Assembly: GCA_031260725.1 (NCBI GenBank)
Contig: JAISKZ010000007.1
Location: forward strand, 1 to 50,351
Length of the DNA stretch: 50,351 nt
DNA from: Desulfovibrio sp.
GTDB lineage: Bacteria; Desulfobacterota; Desulfovibrionia; Desulfovibrionales; Desulfovibrionaceae
Direction: 5' to 3'
Shown here: piece after piece, positions 31,063 to 40,453 of the stretch
Position numbering within the stretch: the stretch's first letter is position 1
Layout of the letters: each line of letters opens with the position of its first letter
The notes under the pieces: generated by a model
What the model saw: only the letters and a program-made list of their open reading frames with translations
Database searches by the model: none
Told to the model about the DNA's origin: nothing
Program-made: the position numbers and the translations under genes

Positions 31063-31662
31063 ATGACGGGCATACTGGGCGCGGGCATATTTAACTGTAG
31101 TGGAATCGCCGTGCGCATTATTGCAGGAACCCTGGGCGGACGCAGGCTTAACACCGTGAGCGGGGAAGGTTTTCGCCCTGCCATGGGCAGAACGCGCGAA
31201 GCGCTGTTCTCCATGCTCACAGCGCGGGGTATTGACTGGCAGACAACGCGCGCGCTGGATATTTTTGCCGGCAGCGGCAGTCTGGCCTTTGAGGCCCTGA
31301 GCCGCGGCGCGCCACGCGCGCTTTTTGTTGAAAACGCGCTCCATGCCGTGCGCTGTCTGCGTGGGAATGTCGCGGCATTGGGGGTTCACGCGCAAACGCG
31401 CATTGTGTGTGAAAACGCGTTGCATTTTTTGAAACGTCCTTCGACGGGAACCTTTAATCTGGTTTTTTTGGATCCGCCGTACGGCAAAAATTTGCTTGCG
31501 CCGTCGTTGACAGCTTTGCTTGAAAATGCCTGGTTGGCCCCTGGGGCCTTTGTCACGGCGGAAATTGAAAAAGAGGCCGCGTTTGAACCACCCGCTCCGC
31601 TCACGCTGTCGGCAGAGCGTTTTTTCGGCAGAACGCGTATCTGTATCTGGACGTCGCCATGA
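31063..31662 (+). CDS. rsmD: 16S rRNA (guanine966-N2)-methyltransferase
   Basis: VRIIAGTLGGRRL, RPAMGRTREALFSML, LDIFAGSGSLAFEALSRGA, FLDPPYGK; start may instead be GTG at 31111. Confidence 0.88.
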   Translation: MTGILGAGIFNCSGIAVRIIAGTLGGRRLNTVSGEGFRPAMGRTREALFSMLTARGIDWQTTRALDIFAGSGSLAFEALSRGAPRALFVENALHAVRCLRGNVAALGVHAQTRIVCENALHFLKRPSTGTFNLVFLDPPYGKNLLAPSLTALLENAWLAPGAFVTAEIEKEAAFEPPAPLTLSAERFFGRTRICIWTSP

Positions 31663-32198
31663 AAACAGTTCTTTATCCCGGCACGTTTGATCCGCTGACA
31701 AACGGCCATTTAAGCCTGATCCGACGCGCCGGCGACGTTTTTGATCAGGTTATTGTGGCGGTGGCGGACAACACGCCCAAGCTGCCGCTTTTCAGTCATG
31801 AAGAGCGTGTGGAGATGGCCCGCGAAGCACTGAAAGACAAAAGACGCGTCATTGTGGAGCCGTTTTCAGGTCTTACTGTGGAATACGCGGCAAGACGCGG
31901 GGCCTGCGCTCTAGTGCGTGGTTTGCGCGCTGTTTCCGACTTTGAGTATGAATTTCAGCTTGCCCTGATGAATCGTCGTTTACAGCGCCGCATCCAGACG
32001 GTTTTTTTGATGACGGACTATCAGTGGCTGTTCATCAGCTCCACTATTGTCAAGGCGGCGGCCAGCCACGGCGCGGACGTCACAGGCCTTGTGCCGGACA
32101 ATGTGCGGTTGAAACTGATGGAAAAATACGGGAAGGGCGAAGTGCGGCAGGGCACGCCCTGCCTTGGGCCTTCTTACGGCGGCTTTCGCGTTTCGTGA
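31659..32198 (+). CDS. coaD: Phosphopantetheine adenylyltransferase
   Basis: VLYPGTFDPLTNGHLSLIRRA, VRGLRAVSDFEYEFQLALMNRRL, ISSTIVKAAASHG; 4-bp overlap with rsmD. Confidence 0.95.
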   Translation: MKTVLYPGTFDPLTNGHLSLIRRAGDVFDQVIVAVADNTPKLPLFSHEERVEMAREALKDKRRVIVEPFSGLTVEYAARRGACALVRGLRAVSDFEYEFQLALMNRRLQRRIQTVFLMTDYQWLFISSTIVKAAASHGADVTGLVPDNVRLKLMEKYGKGEVRQGTPCLGPSYGGFRVS

Positions 32199-33136
32199 CG
32201 GACCGCGACGCCCTTGCCGTCGTTTGTCTGGCCGGGCCGACAGGGTCGGGCAAAACCGCGATGGCCCTTACTCTCGCCGAGGCGCTCAACGGCGAAGTGA
32301 TCAACGCCGACTCCCGTCAGGTCTATGCCGATTTTCCGATTGTCACGGCGCAGCCTGCGCCGGAAGAACGCGCCCGCTGCCCCCATCATCTTTATGGTTT
32401 TTTGCCCACAGATCGTAAAATCAGCGCCGGGCAATGGGCGCGGGAAGCGCTTGAAACAGTGCGCGGCGTTCTCGCTCGCGGCAAAACACCCTTGCTGGTC
32501 GGCGGCACCGGCTTGTATTTTCAGGCGATTTTGCGCGGCATCGCCGCTGTGCCGCCTGTGGATGCGGCCGTAAGCGCGGAGCTTGCGGAGCGTTTGGAAA
32601 AAGAGGGTTCGGCCGTCCTGCATACGGAACTTTGCCGCGCGGATCCAAGGTATGCCGCGCGTATTCACCCCAACGACAAACAGCGCATTCTGCGCGCGCT
32701 GGAAGTCCTGCGCTCCACCGGCCAGCCTTTCAGCTGGTGGCACGCTCACGCCATGTCGTCCCCGATGTGCCGGGGGCCGCTGCTTGTGCTGAATGCGGCT
32801 CTGTCCGTCCTGACGCCGCGTCTGGCCCGTCGTATCGATCAGATGCTCGTTGCGGGTGCGCTTGACGAGGCAAGGCAAGCCTTTGAACGCTGCGATAATC
32901 CCGGCGCTCCCGGATGGTCCGGTATCGGCGCGGCAGAGAGCCTTTCGCATATTATGGGGCATATCAGCCTTGAGGAATGCCGCAGGCTTTGGCTGAAAAA
33001 TACGCGCGCCTACGCCAAACGCCAGTTGACTTGGTTCCGCGCGCGGGCGCAGGCGCGCTTCATCGCTCCAGACGATGCCGCAGCCGCCCTGCATCTTGTT
33101 GCGCGGTTCCGCGAAGGGGAAAAATCAAAAAGATGA
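32195..33136 (+). CDS. miaA: tRNA dimethylallyltransferase
   Basis: VCLAGPTGSGKTAMAL, VINADSRQVYADFPI, LLVGGTGLYFQAIL, RIHPNDKQRILRALEV; GTG start overlaps coaD stop. Confidence 0.93.
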   Translation: MTDRDALAVVCLAGPTGSGKTAMALTLAEALNGEVINADSRQVYADFPIVTAQPAPEERARCPHHLYGFLPTDRKISAGQWAREALETVRGVLARGKTPLLVGGTGLYFQAILRGIAAVPPVDAAVSAELAERLEKEGSAVLHTELCRADPRYAARIHPNDKQRILRALEVLRSTGQPFSWWHAHAMSSPMCRGPLLVLNAALSVLTPRLARRIDQMLVAGALDEARQAFERCDNPGAPGWSGIGAAESLSHIMGHISLEECRRLWLKNTRAYAKRQLTWFRARAQARFIAPDDAAAALHLVARFREGEKSKR

Positions 33137-33312
33137 CGGCACATACAGCGCGGCGCATTCTCGTTGTGGATATCGGCGGAACCAACTGCCGTTTTGCCGC
33201 CTTTACGCTTGAAGACGGGCGTCTTGCGCTTCTGCATTGTTTTTTGGCGGACGAGCGTCTTTTCGGGTGTGAATCGCACGCGGACCTGGAACTTCTGCGG
33301 GGGGGGGCGTGA
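33133..33312 (+). pseudogene. glk: Truncated glucokinase N-terminus (59 codons)
   Basis: RRILVVDIGGTNCRFAAFTLEDGRLALLHCF is a ROK/glucokinase-type phosphate-binding start; the ORF ends right after a G9 run, and mqnA begins at the next GTG. Confidence 0.65.
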
Positions 33313-34142
33313 ATTCTGTCACATTGCGCATGGGCCGCATAGGCTATCTCAACGTGCTGCCCATTTATCATCCTCTGGAAGCGGGCATTCTGCCGCACAA
33401 TTTTGAAATTGTTTCCGGCCCTCCGGCGCTGCTCAACGACATGATGGCCAGGGGGGAGTTGCACGTGTCTTCGTGTTCCTGTTTTGAATACGCATGCAGG
33501 CCGGACCGCTATTATCTCGTGAACGATCTTGCCATCGGCTCGCGCGGCCCTGTCATGAGCGTGCTGTTGCTTTCGCGCCTGCCCGTTGAGCGCCTGAACG
33601 GGCGCGAGATTCTGATCAGCGGCGAAACCCACACGTCTGTGGCCCTTCTGCGTCTGCTCATGCGCTTCCGTTATCATCTTGACGTCAAGTTTTCCACAGG
33701 TTCCGTCGAGCAGGCCCTGCGTTTGGCCGAGCCGCCCGTGGCCTTTCTTGCCATCGGCGACGAAGCCCTGCGTCTGCGCAATCATCCCGACTATCCCTGT
33801 CGTGTGGATATGGCCGAAGCCTGGCGGGACTGGACGGGTCTGCCCTTCATTTTCGGGCTGTGGGTGATCAGCCGCGACGCTGTGGAAAAAAAGCTTTTCG
33901 CGGACGACCCCGGCGCATTGCTGCGCCGCGCGCGGGACTGGGGCCTTGCGCACATGGACGTGATTCTGAACCTCACCGGCTACGGCTGCCCGCTTTCACG
34001 CGAGGAACTGCTCGTCTATTACCGCAAAGGCCTTGTGTACAGCCTCGGCGAGGAAGAACAACAGGGCCTGCGCCTGTTTTATGACAAGCTCGCGCAGGCC
34101 GGGATGATCCCCTCCGCGCCAGGTCTGTGCTTTTATTCATAG
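33309..34142 (+). CDS. mqnA: Chorismate dehydratase (futalosine menaquinone pathway)
   Basis: MGRIGYLNVLPIYHPLE, SSCSCFEYA..YYLVNDLAIGSRGPVMSVLLLS, TGLPFIFGLWVI. Confidence 0.85.
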   Translation: MNSVTLRMGRIGYLNVLPIYHPLEAGILPHNFEIVSGPPALLNDMMARGELHVSSCSCFEYACRPDRYYLVNDLAIGSRGPVMSVLLLSRLPVERLNGREILISGETHTSVALLRLLMRFRYHLDVKFSTGSVEQALRLAEPPVAFLAIGDEALRLRNHPDYPCRVDMAEAWRDWTGLPFIFGLWVISRDAVEKKLFADDPGALLRRARDWGLAHMDVILNLTGYGCPLSREELLVYYRKGLVYSLGEEEQQGLRLFYDKLAQAGMIPSAPGLCFYS

Positions 34143-34431
34143 CGCCCGCGCTTTCCGTAAAAATAATTGACACACCTGCGCAGTTCGATATTATCTGTCG
34201 CGATACACGCGGGGTATTCAATTGATTTATTGTTCTTATACATTTTTCAGGCAGTTCGGGCGGTTCCCACTTCCTGCAGGAAGGGAGTCTGTGTGCCCTG
34301 TGTCCAGGTGTCGCTGTGACGCCCGGCAATAATCTGCCCAAAACCTTCGTGATCGGTGTGCTCCCCTGCGAGCTTGTGAACGCCTTTGTTGCGGAATTTG
34401 AGGCGGATGAAAAAGCGGCGGAGTGCGCCGC

Positions 34432-35265
34432 GTGAAATTTTCCCTGCTTGTCGTCACCACCGACAGACTGTATCTGGTTAAGCGCCTGTTCTACAGTCTT
34501 GTGGTGCAGACCTGCCGGGATTTTGAGGTGGTGCTCGTACACGGGGAGGCTTGCACGGAGCGTGCGCAAGCCTTGGCGCAAAAATTTGCCGGTCAATTGG
34601 CTATTTCGCATCTCATTGCTTCTCCTACACGTTCGCTTTCCAAGGCGCGCAATCTGGCCCTACCGCTGCTGGCGGGAGAGTATGTCGCCTTTCCTGATGA
34701 TGATTGCGTGTATGAACCTGAGACGCTTGCCAATGTGCTTAATCTGTTTTGCTATCATCCTGAAATCGACATGTTGTTGAGCGGAACAACTGATTTGGAT
34801 GATTGCAAGGGTGTTGCGGCAAAAAGTAAAATACACCGACTGAATCAATATTCCCTTTTCGGATACAGCTACAGTTTTGTGCAATTTTACAAAAAAGCCT
34901 GTGTGGACGCTGTAGGTGTCTTTGACGAACAGATCGGCGTTGGCGCGGAAACGCCTTGGGGTAGCGGCGAAGACACGGATTACGTGCTGCGGGCGTTTCA
35001 GGCCGGCTTCACTGTGTGGCACGCGCCGACAGTGTGCGTGCGGCACCCTGTTGTGAATTTCAGCAATCCTGGACTGTACGCGAAGGCGGATGCGTACGCT
35101 GGCGGTCGTATGTATTTGCTGCGCAAACACGCTATGCCGCTGTGGTTTCGTCTGTGTAATGTTGTGTACCCTTTGACGGCGCTGCTGCGGGAGGTTCCCA
35201 ATCTAAGTAAGCGTCTGCTTGGCTATCGCTGGCGCATGTTTGTCTCGCGTCTGGTAAATTTTTAA
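34432..35265 (+). CDS. Glycosyltransferase family 2
   Basis: SLLVVTTDRLYLVKRLFYSLVVQT.., SKARNLALPLLAGEYVAFPDDDCVYEP, GSGEDTDYVLRA; possible alternative GTG at 34423. Confidence 0.87.
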   Translation: MKFSLLVVTTDRLYLVKRLFYSLVVQTCRDFEVVLVHGEACTERAQALAQKFAGQLAISHLIASPTRSLSKARNLALPLLAGEYVAFPDDDCVYEPETLANVLNLFCYHPEIDMLLSGTTDLDDCKGVAAKSKIHRLNQYSLFGYSYSFVQFYKKACVDAVGVFDEQIGVGAETPWGSGEDTDYVLRAFQAGFTVWHAPTVCVRHPVVNFSNPGLYAKADAYAGGRMYLLRKHAMPLWFRLCNVVYPLTALLREVPNLSKRLLGYRWRMFVSRLVNF

Positions 35266-35300
35266 TGACTGCTGCGGTGTTTTTACAACGGTGAGATACT

Positions 35301-36527
35301 TTGAGAATAGCGTCATTGTGCCAAACACTGAAAAACAGGGCAAAGCAGTTTTATCGCAAGGCGCGGACAGAAGGCATTATATCAGCCTTCCGGGCTGTTC
35401 TGCGTTATATTTTATATAAGGTCAGCCCGATAAAAATTTTACCTTGGGGATTCATCTCAGCGGTAGATGTGCTTTTTATTGTTGGTTGTGAAGGACAGTC
35501 GCAGCGGTATAGGGTGGATAACATTGCCGCCGGATTGCGTGAGATGGGTTTTAATGCTGTTATTGTCAAGCGGTATCAAATCTGTTTGCTTAATTTAAGG
35601 CTCCCCCCTAAGGTGGTGGTTGTTTTCCGTTATGATGATTGTGACAGGGGCTTGACCTCCATTTTGCTTAACTTAAAGCGGCGTGACGTTACCTTGGTAG
35701 CAGATTATGATGATCTGGTTTTTGAATTGGACATTATTCAACAAATAGAAATGTATCGCTGTTTGCCCGCTTGGGGACAGGAAAACTATAGGCAAGGGGT
35801 ACGCGGTTATCTACAGGTGCTTGCCCAGTGCGATAAGGGAACTGCCTCGACTCCATATTTGGCGAGATCTATGGAGAAATTTATCGGCAAAACAGCGGTA
35901 ATTCCCAATACCCTTAATGGCGAGCAGATGAATTTGGCCAACATCATATGTGCGCAGGCGCAAATAAAACGCAATAAAGGCTGTCTGATGATTTTGTATG
36001 CCAGCGGAACGTATACCCATCAGACAGATTTTGAACAATGCGCGCAGGCTCTGGCAAAATTTATGGGACAGCGACCGGAAGCACGCTTCCTTTTGGTGGG
36101 TCTGCTGGATTTGCCTCAGTGTTTTGCTGATTTGCAAAATCGTATAGAGCGTAAGCCAATATTGCCGTATCAGCAACTTCTTGCCGTGACAGCTGAAGCC
36201 GACATTAATTTGGCGCCCTTGGAAAAAACGTCCTTCAATGACGCAAAAAGCGAATTAAAAATTTTTGAGGCCGGGGTTGTGCGCGTGCCAACCATTGCTT
36301 CCCCTTCAGACAGTTACGCTCGATTCATTGAAAACGGTGTGGATGGTTTTTTAGCTGAAACTGAAGGCGATTGGTACAGGGCATTGTGTATACTGGCTGA
36401 TGACCCTGAATTACGAAAATCAATGGGAGAGAAGGCTCGTGCCAAAGCATTGGTGAAGTGTGATTACAGGGATGCGGCAGTGATGGCGGCGGATTTTTAT
36501 GGGCTGAATGTAGGCCGGCGCCAGTGA
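35301..36527 (+). CDS. Glycosyltransferase (GT4-like)
   Basis: GT-B-like C-terminus: LLVGLLDLPQCF..INLAPLEKTSFNDAKSELKIFEAGVVRVPTIASPSDSYARFIENGVDGFLA; TTG start. Confidence 0.8.
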   Translation: MRIASLCQTLKNRAKQFYRKARTEGIISAFRAVLRYILYKVSPIKILPWGFISAVDVLFIVGCEGQSQRYRVDNIAAGLREMGFNAVIVKRYQICLLNLRLPPKVVVVFRYDDCDRGLTSILLNLKRRDVTLVADYDDLVFELDIIQQIEMYRCLPAWGQENYRQGVRGYLQVLAQCDKGTASTPYLARSMEKFIGKTAVIPNTLNGEQMNLANIICAQAQIKRNKGCLMILYASGTYTHQTDFEQCAQALAKFMGQRPEARFLLVGLLDLPQCFADLQNRIERKPILPYQQLLAVTAEADINLAPLEKTSFNDAKSELKIFEAGVVRVPTIASPSDSYARFIENGVDGFLAETEGDWYRALCILADDPELRKSMGEKARAKALVKCDYRDAAVMAADFYGLNVGRRQ

Positions 36528-36661
36528 AGTTCTTACCGGGTTTGGCTTCAAAAACAGGCAGTTGCCAAAAGCGAAAGGATTAACATATTGCTGTCTGGTT
36601 AAGCAGTCAAGGGTAACAGGTTTAAATAACAGGCATCTTCTTTGTTCGTTATTGAGGATTT

Positions 36662-36814
36662 ATGAGTTCTTCCAAGGTTACGTCTCCGAGCAGGTTCCCT
36701 TGGACAAGTCTGGCGTACGCTTTTGAACGACTTTTTTTGTTTGGCTGCGGCATACAAGATTTGTATTGGGAACTCATTGTCCCAGAGCAATATAGCGATC
36801 GAGGGCCAAAATGA
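36662..36814 (+). CDS. Small ORF (50 aa), translationally coupled to the downstream epimerase
   Basis: MSSSKVTSPSRFPWTSLAYAFERLFLFGCGIQDLYWELIVPEQYSDRGPK*; GAGGA upstream; stop overlaps the ATG at 36811 (ATGA). Confidence 0.4.
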   Translation: MSSSKVTSPSRFPWTSLAYAFERLFLFGCGIQDLYWELIVPEQYSDRGPK

Positions 36815-37776
36815 GGGCGGTGAGCATTTCTCGCGCTCCTGTTGTCGCCGTATTGGGTGCAAGCGGATTTATCGGCTGTAATCTGGTTTTTGCTCTTGCG
36901 AAAAGAGGCTACCGCGTCAAAGCGTTTGATAAGTACCCGTCGCCGATTGCGACGGTGTTGTCTACTCTGCCTCTTGTTGAAGTGCAAGAAGGTGATTTTT
37001 TTAATCAGGGTGATTTGCGGGCAACACTTGAAGGCGTGAATGTGCTTTTTCACCTTGTTTCAACGACATTGCCGAAAATTTCAAACGATGATCCATTGTT
37101 CGACGCCGACAGCAATATTTGTGGCACATTGCGCCTGCTGGACATAGCGGTTGAGCAAAAAGTCGATAAAATTATTTTTTCTTCGTCCGGCGGAACTGTT
37201 TACGGTGTTCCTCAAGGTGTCCCGATTTCTGAAAATCATCCGACGGAGCCGATTTGTTCCTACGGCGTTTCAAAGCTTGCCATTGAAAAATTTCTTGCGC
37301 TCTACCATCGCCTTCATGGTATTAAAACTTGTTCTCTCCGCCTGGCAAATCCCTATGGCCCGCTGCAAGGAACAACAGCCGAACAGGGCGTTATTGCCGT
37401 CTTTATGGGCAATGTATTGAACAATAAGCCGATTCATGTATGTGGTGATGGCAGCATCATAAGAGATTTTATCTATATAGATGATATTGTAAAAGCATTT
37501 ATTAATGTTTCTGAAAGTGATTTTGACTGTGAGATTTATAATGTTGGATCAGGAATAGGGCATACGCTGAATGATATAATAAATATGTTAAACAATGTTA
37601 TAAATTGTAATATTTCTGTTAGATATGGATCATCAAGAATATTTGATGTGCCTTCAAGTATTCTTGACATTACAAAAATACGAAATACGATAGGTTGGTC
37701 TCCTGAAATTACCCTTGAGAAAGGCCTTGATGAAACATGGAATTATATCTCAAACGGAGTTTTTCATGGATGTTAA
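36811..37776 (+). CDS. NAD-dependent sugar epimerase/dehydratase
   Basis: VLGASGFIGCNLVFALAKRGYRV, SSSGGTVYGVPQ, YGVSKLAIEKFL. Confidence 0.88.
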   Translation: MRAVSISRAPVVAVLGASGFIGCNLVFALAKRGYRVKAFDKYPSPIATVLSTLPLVEVQEGDFFNQGDLRATLEGVNVLFHLVSTTLPKISNDDPLFDADSNICGTLRLLDIAVEQKVDKIIFSSSGGTVYGVPQGVPISENHPTEPICSYGVSKLAIEKFLALYHRLHGIKTCSLRLANPYGPLQGTTAEQGVIAVFMGNVLNNKPIHVCGDGSIIRDFIYIDDIVKAFINVSESDFDCEIYNVGSGIGHTLNDIINMLNNVINCNISVRYGSSRIFDVPSSILDITKIRNTIGWSPEITLEKGLDETWNYISNGVFHGC

Positions 37777-39118
37777 GGAGCTTGTTTTTGACTTGTCTCA
37801 TGCGATATTTTACAGGCCACTTAATATATTATGGCGATCAATATGCCTTTTTGTAAAAATTATCTCTACGTTGCGGTATAGAGAGAACTGGCACAAATTA
37901 TGGGGGTATCTTGTTTTATATGTGAATAGTTGTTTTATTGATGAATTAGAAGAAACAAAAGCGAAAAATAAAAATCTTGAGCAATTATTAACTGTTTTGG
38001 ACTTTGTGCGGTTGTCTGAAAATAGGGTGCTTCTTGTTACACACGAACTTTCACGAACAGGTGCACCACAAGCATTATTGCAGATGGCACGTGTATTACA
38101 GAAAAAATTTGCAGTAACTCCAGTTGTTATATCGCCTACTGACGGACCATTGCGCGCAGCATTTGAAGAAACAGGAATGCATGTTATTGTTTATAAAACT
38201 ATTTTTAGTTTGTCATATGATATAAATTTAAAAAATTTTATATATCTATTTAATATTGTAATAGTAAATAGTATGGTCTCATTAAATTTTATAATCAACC
38301 ATGCTATGGTTTGTAAACATCTCTATTTATGGCTTCATGAAACAGAGATGTCTTTTAATTTGCATATGAGAAAATTTTTTAAAAACTACATTTCACAGTT
38401 GCGCATGTTGAGGTTTTCTGTTTGGTGCGGAAGCGTTTACAGCCATTCTCTAGCCGAAGTATTTGGCAAAAAAGGGGATCTCCTGCTGTACTGCATAGAT
38501 AAGCATGTTCTGCCGGAAAAGGCAGAACATGCTGAAGAAATGATTTTTCTCATCGCGGGAAGCATTGATGCGCGTAAGGGGCAGCATGTTTTTATCAAGG
38601 CAGTTGAACTCTTGCCGGCTGAACTGAGAAGTAAAGCAAAATTCTATATTATCGGCAGTCCTGGAAACGCCAATTCCAAGTACGCAAAAAACATCTTCAC
38701 AACTGCCGGTAAATTTCGTGAAATAATCATGTTGCCCAATATGCCTTTGCAGGAATTGTTGAGTTATTACAGTAAGGCGCATGTTTTGGTATCCGCTTCG
38801 TTTGATGATCCCATGCCCATTGTTGTCACCTACGGCCTTATGTTCGGCATGCCGTGCGTCGTAACCGATGCGGTCGGGCATGCCGCAATCCTCAAAAATG
38901 GGCAGGATATTGATGTTGTTCCGGTCGGAGATGCCGCCGCGCTGTCGGCCAATATGCGCAGCTATATTGAGCACCCAGAGTATCTGGCAAAATTCGGAGA
39001 CAGTCCTTGTAGGGCTTTTGACAAATATTTTTCTGTACAGGGTTTTACAGCCAACTTACGGAAGTTGCTCGGAGAAGAGGTTTTCAATCAGTCTGCCGCC
39101 AATCAGAAGTGCGATTGA
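37766..39118 (+). CDS. Glycosyltransferase family 4
   Basis: RVLLVTHELSRTGAPQALLQMARVL.., FLIAGSIDARKGQHVFIKAVELL, VLVSASFDDPMPIVVTYGLMFGMPCVVTD. Confidence 0.86.
   Translation: MDVKELVFDLSHAIFYRPLNILWRSICLFVKIISTLRYRENWHKLWGYLVLYVNSCFIDELEETKAKNKNLEQLLTVLDFVRLSENRVLLVTHELSRTGAPQALLQMARVLQKKFAVTPVVISPTDGPLRAAFEETGMHVIVYKTIFSLSYDINLKNFIYLFNIVIVNSMVSLNFIINHAMVCKHLYLWLHETEMSFNLHMRKFFKNYISQLRMLRFSVWCGSVYSHSLAEVFGKKGDLLLYCIDKHVLPEKAEHAEEMIFLIAGSIDARKGQHVFIKAVELLPAELRSKAKFYIIGSPGNANSKYAKNIFTTAGKFREIIMLPNMPLQELLSYYSKAHVLVSASFDDPMPIVVTYGLMFGMPCVVTDAVGHAAILKNGQDIDVVPVGDAAALSANMRSYIEHPEYLAKFGDSPCRAFDKYFSVQGFTANLRKLLGEEVFNQSAANQKCD
38502..38533. repeat. Intragenic perfect inverted repeat
   Basis: AGCATGTTCTGCC-GGAAAA-GGCAGAACATGCT, 13-bp perfect arms inside the GT4 gene. 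Confidence 0.85.
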
Positions 39119-39197
39119 TGGCAGGTGTCGCGTGTAGTTTGTCCTTTAGCCGGACAGCATTGAAGGTGTGCAGGGTAACAGAAAGAGGTGGTTTCCC

Positions 39198-39222
39198 GGC
39201 GTGCCAGAGGCGCTGGCACGCC
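39198..39222. repeat. Intergenic hairpin
   Basis: GGCGTGCCAG-AGGCG-CTGGCACGCC, 10-bp perfect arms, no following T-tract. Confidence 0.75.
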
Positions 39223-39360
39223 TGCGGCGGAACATATTATCCGCCGGTGAACCGCCGCGAGGTTTTGTGTCGCCGCGTCCGGGCGCGTGGTGGGTGAAAA
39301 CGGCTTCTTGATTTTTTGCCGTTGCATGATAAGTTTTTTCCATGAAGCAGACATTTCCTC

Positions 39361-40437
39361 ATGATTGAAACTCTTATTGTCACCGGCGGCGCAGGTTTTA
39401 TCGGCTCAGCCCTCATACGCGAGGCGCTTGCCACTGGCCTGCGCGTCGTCAATGTGGACAAGCTCACGTATTCCGGCAACGCCGCGTCTTTCGCGGAGGT
39501 AAAAAACGATCCGCGCTGCCATTTTATACAGGCAGACATTGCAGACGCGGCGGCCATGCGCGCGGTCTTTGAGGTGTTTGCACCGGACGCCGTCATGCAT
39601 CTCGCGGCGGAAAGTCACGTGGATCGCTCCATTGACGCACCTGCCGCCTTTATTGAAACCAACGTGCGGGGAACCTTTGTGCTGCTGGAGGAAGCCCGTC
39701 GCCACGTCAAAAGTCTTGCGGCGGCCGATCCCCAAAAGGCCCGCGATTTCCGCTTCCAGCACATTTCCACAGACGAAGTTTTCGGAGATCTGGTGGACGA
39801 CGGCGGGCTGTTTACAGAAACAACGCCCTACGCCCCGAGCTCGCCCTATGCGGCCAGCAAGGCGGCCTCCGACCATCTGGTGCGGGCCTGGCAGCGCACC
39901 TACGGGCTGCCCGTGCTGGTGACGAACTGCTCAAACAACTACGGCCCACGCCAGTTTCCGGAAAAGCTCATCCCCCTGACCATCCTGAACGCGCTTGCCG
40001 GGCGCGGGCTGCCCGTGTACGGCAGTGGCACGCAGGTGCGTGACTGGCTGTATGTGGAAGACCACGCCCGAGCGTTGCTGCTCGTGCTTGCGCGCGGCAG
40101 TGCGGGAGGTACTTGGAACATCGGCGGCAGAAACAAACAGCGGAATATTGAGGTCGTGCGCGGCGTGTGCGGGATTCTGGAAGAGCTCGCCCCGAAAAAG
40201 CCGCCAGGCGTCAGCCGCTACGAGGAACTGATCCGTTTTGTGGCCGATCGCCCAGGCCACGATGCGCGCTACGCCATCGACGCCGCAAAAATAGAGCGGG
40301 AACTCGGCTGGCGGCCCAAGGAAAACTTTGCGTCAGGACTGCGCAAAACAGTGCGCTGGTATTTGGAAAACCGGCCCTGGTGGCAGGCCGTGCTGGACGG
40401 CAGCTACCGTTGCGAACGCCTGGGCACGAACGTATAA
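39361..40437 (+). CDS. rfbB: dTDP-glucose 4,6-dehydratase
   Basis: [67 protein letters not shown]. Confidence 0.95.
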   Translation: MIETLIVTGGAGFIGSALIREALATGLRVVNVDKLTYSGNAASFAEVKNDPRCHFIQADIADAAAMRAVFEVFAPDAVMHLAAESHVDRSIDAPAAFIETNVRGTFVLLEEARRHVKSLAAADPQKARDFRFQHISTDEVFGDLVDDGGLFTETTPYAPSSPYAASKAASDHLVRAWQRTYGLPVLVTNCSNNYGPRQFPEKLIPLTILNALAGRGLPVYGSGTQVRDWLYVEDHARALLLVLARGSAGGTWNIGGRNKQRNIEVVRGVCGILEELAPKKPPGVSRYEELIRFVADRPGHDARYAIDAAKIERELGWRPKENFASGLRKTVRWYLENRPWWQAVLDGSYRCERLGTNV

Positions 40438-40453
40438 CGCACGGGCCGGCGTT

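Noticed and set aside
30955-31701. N-terminal extension of the LOG-family ORF
   Set aside because: Runs antisense through rsmD; the LOG-family homology and a sensible ATG begin at 30954.
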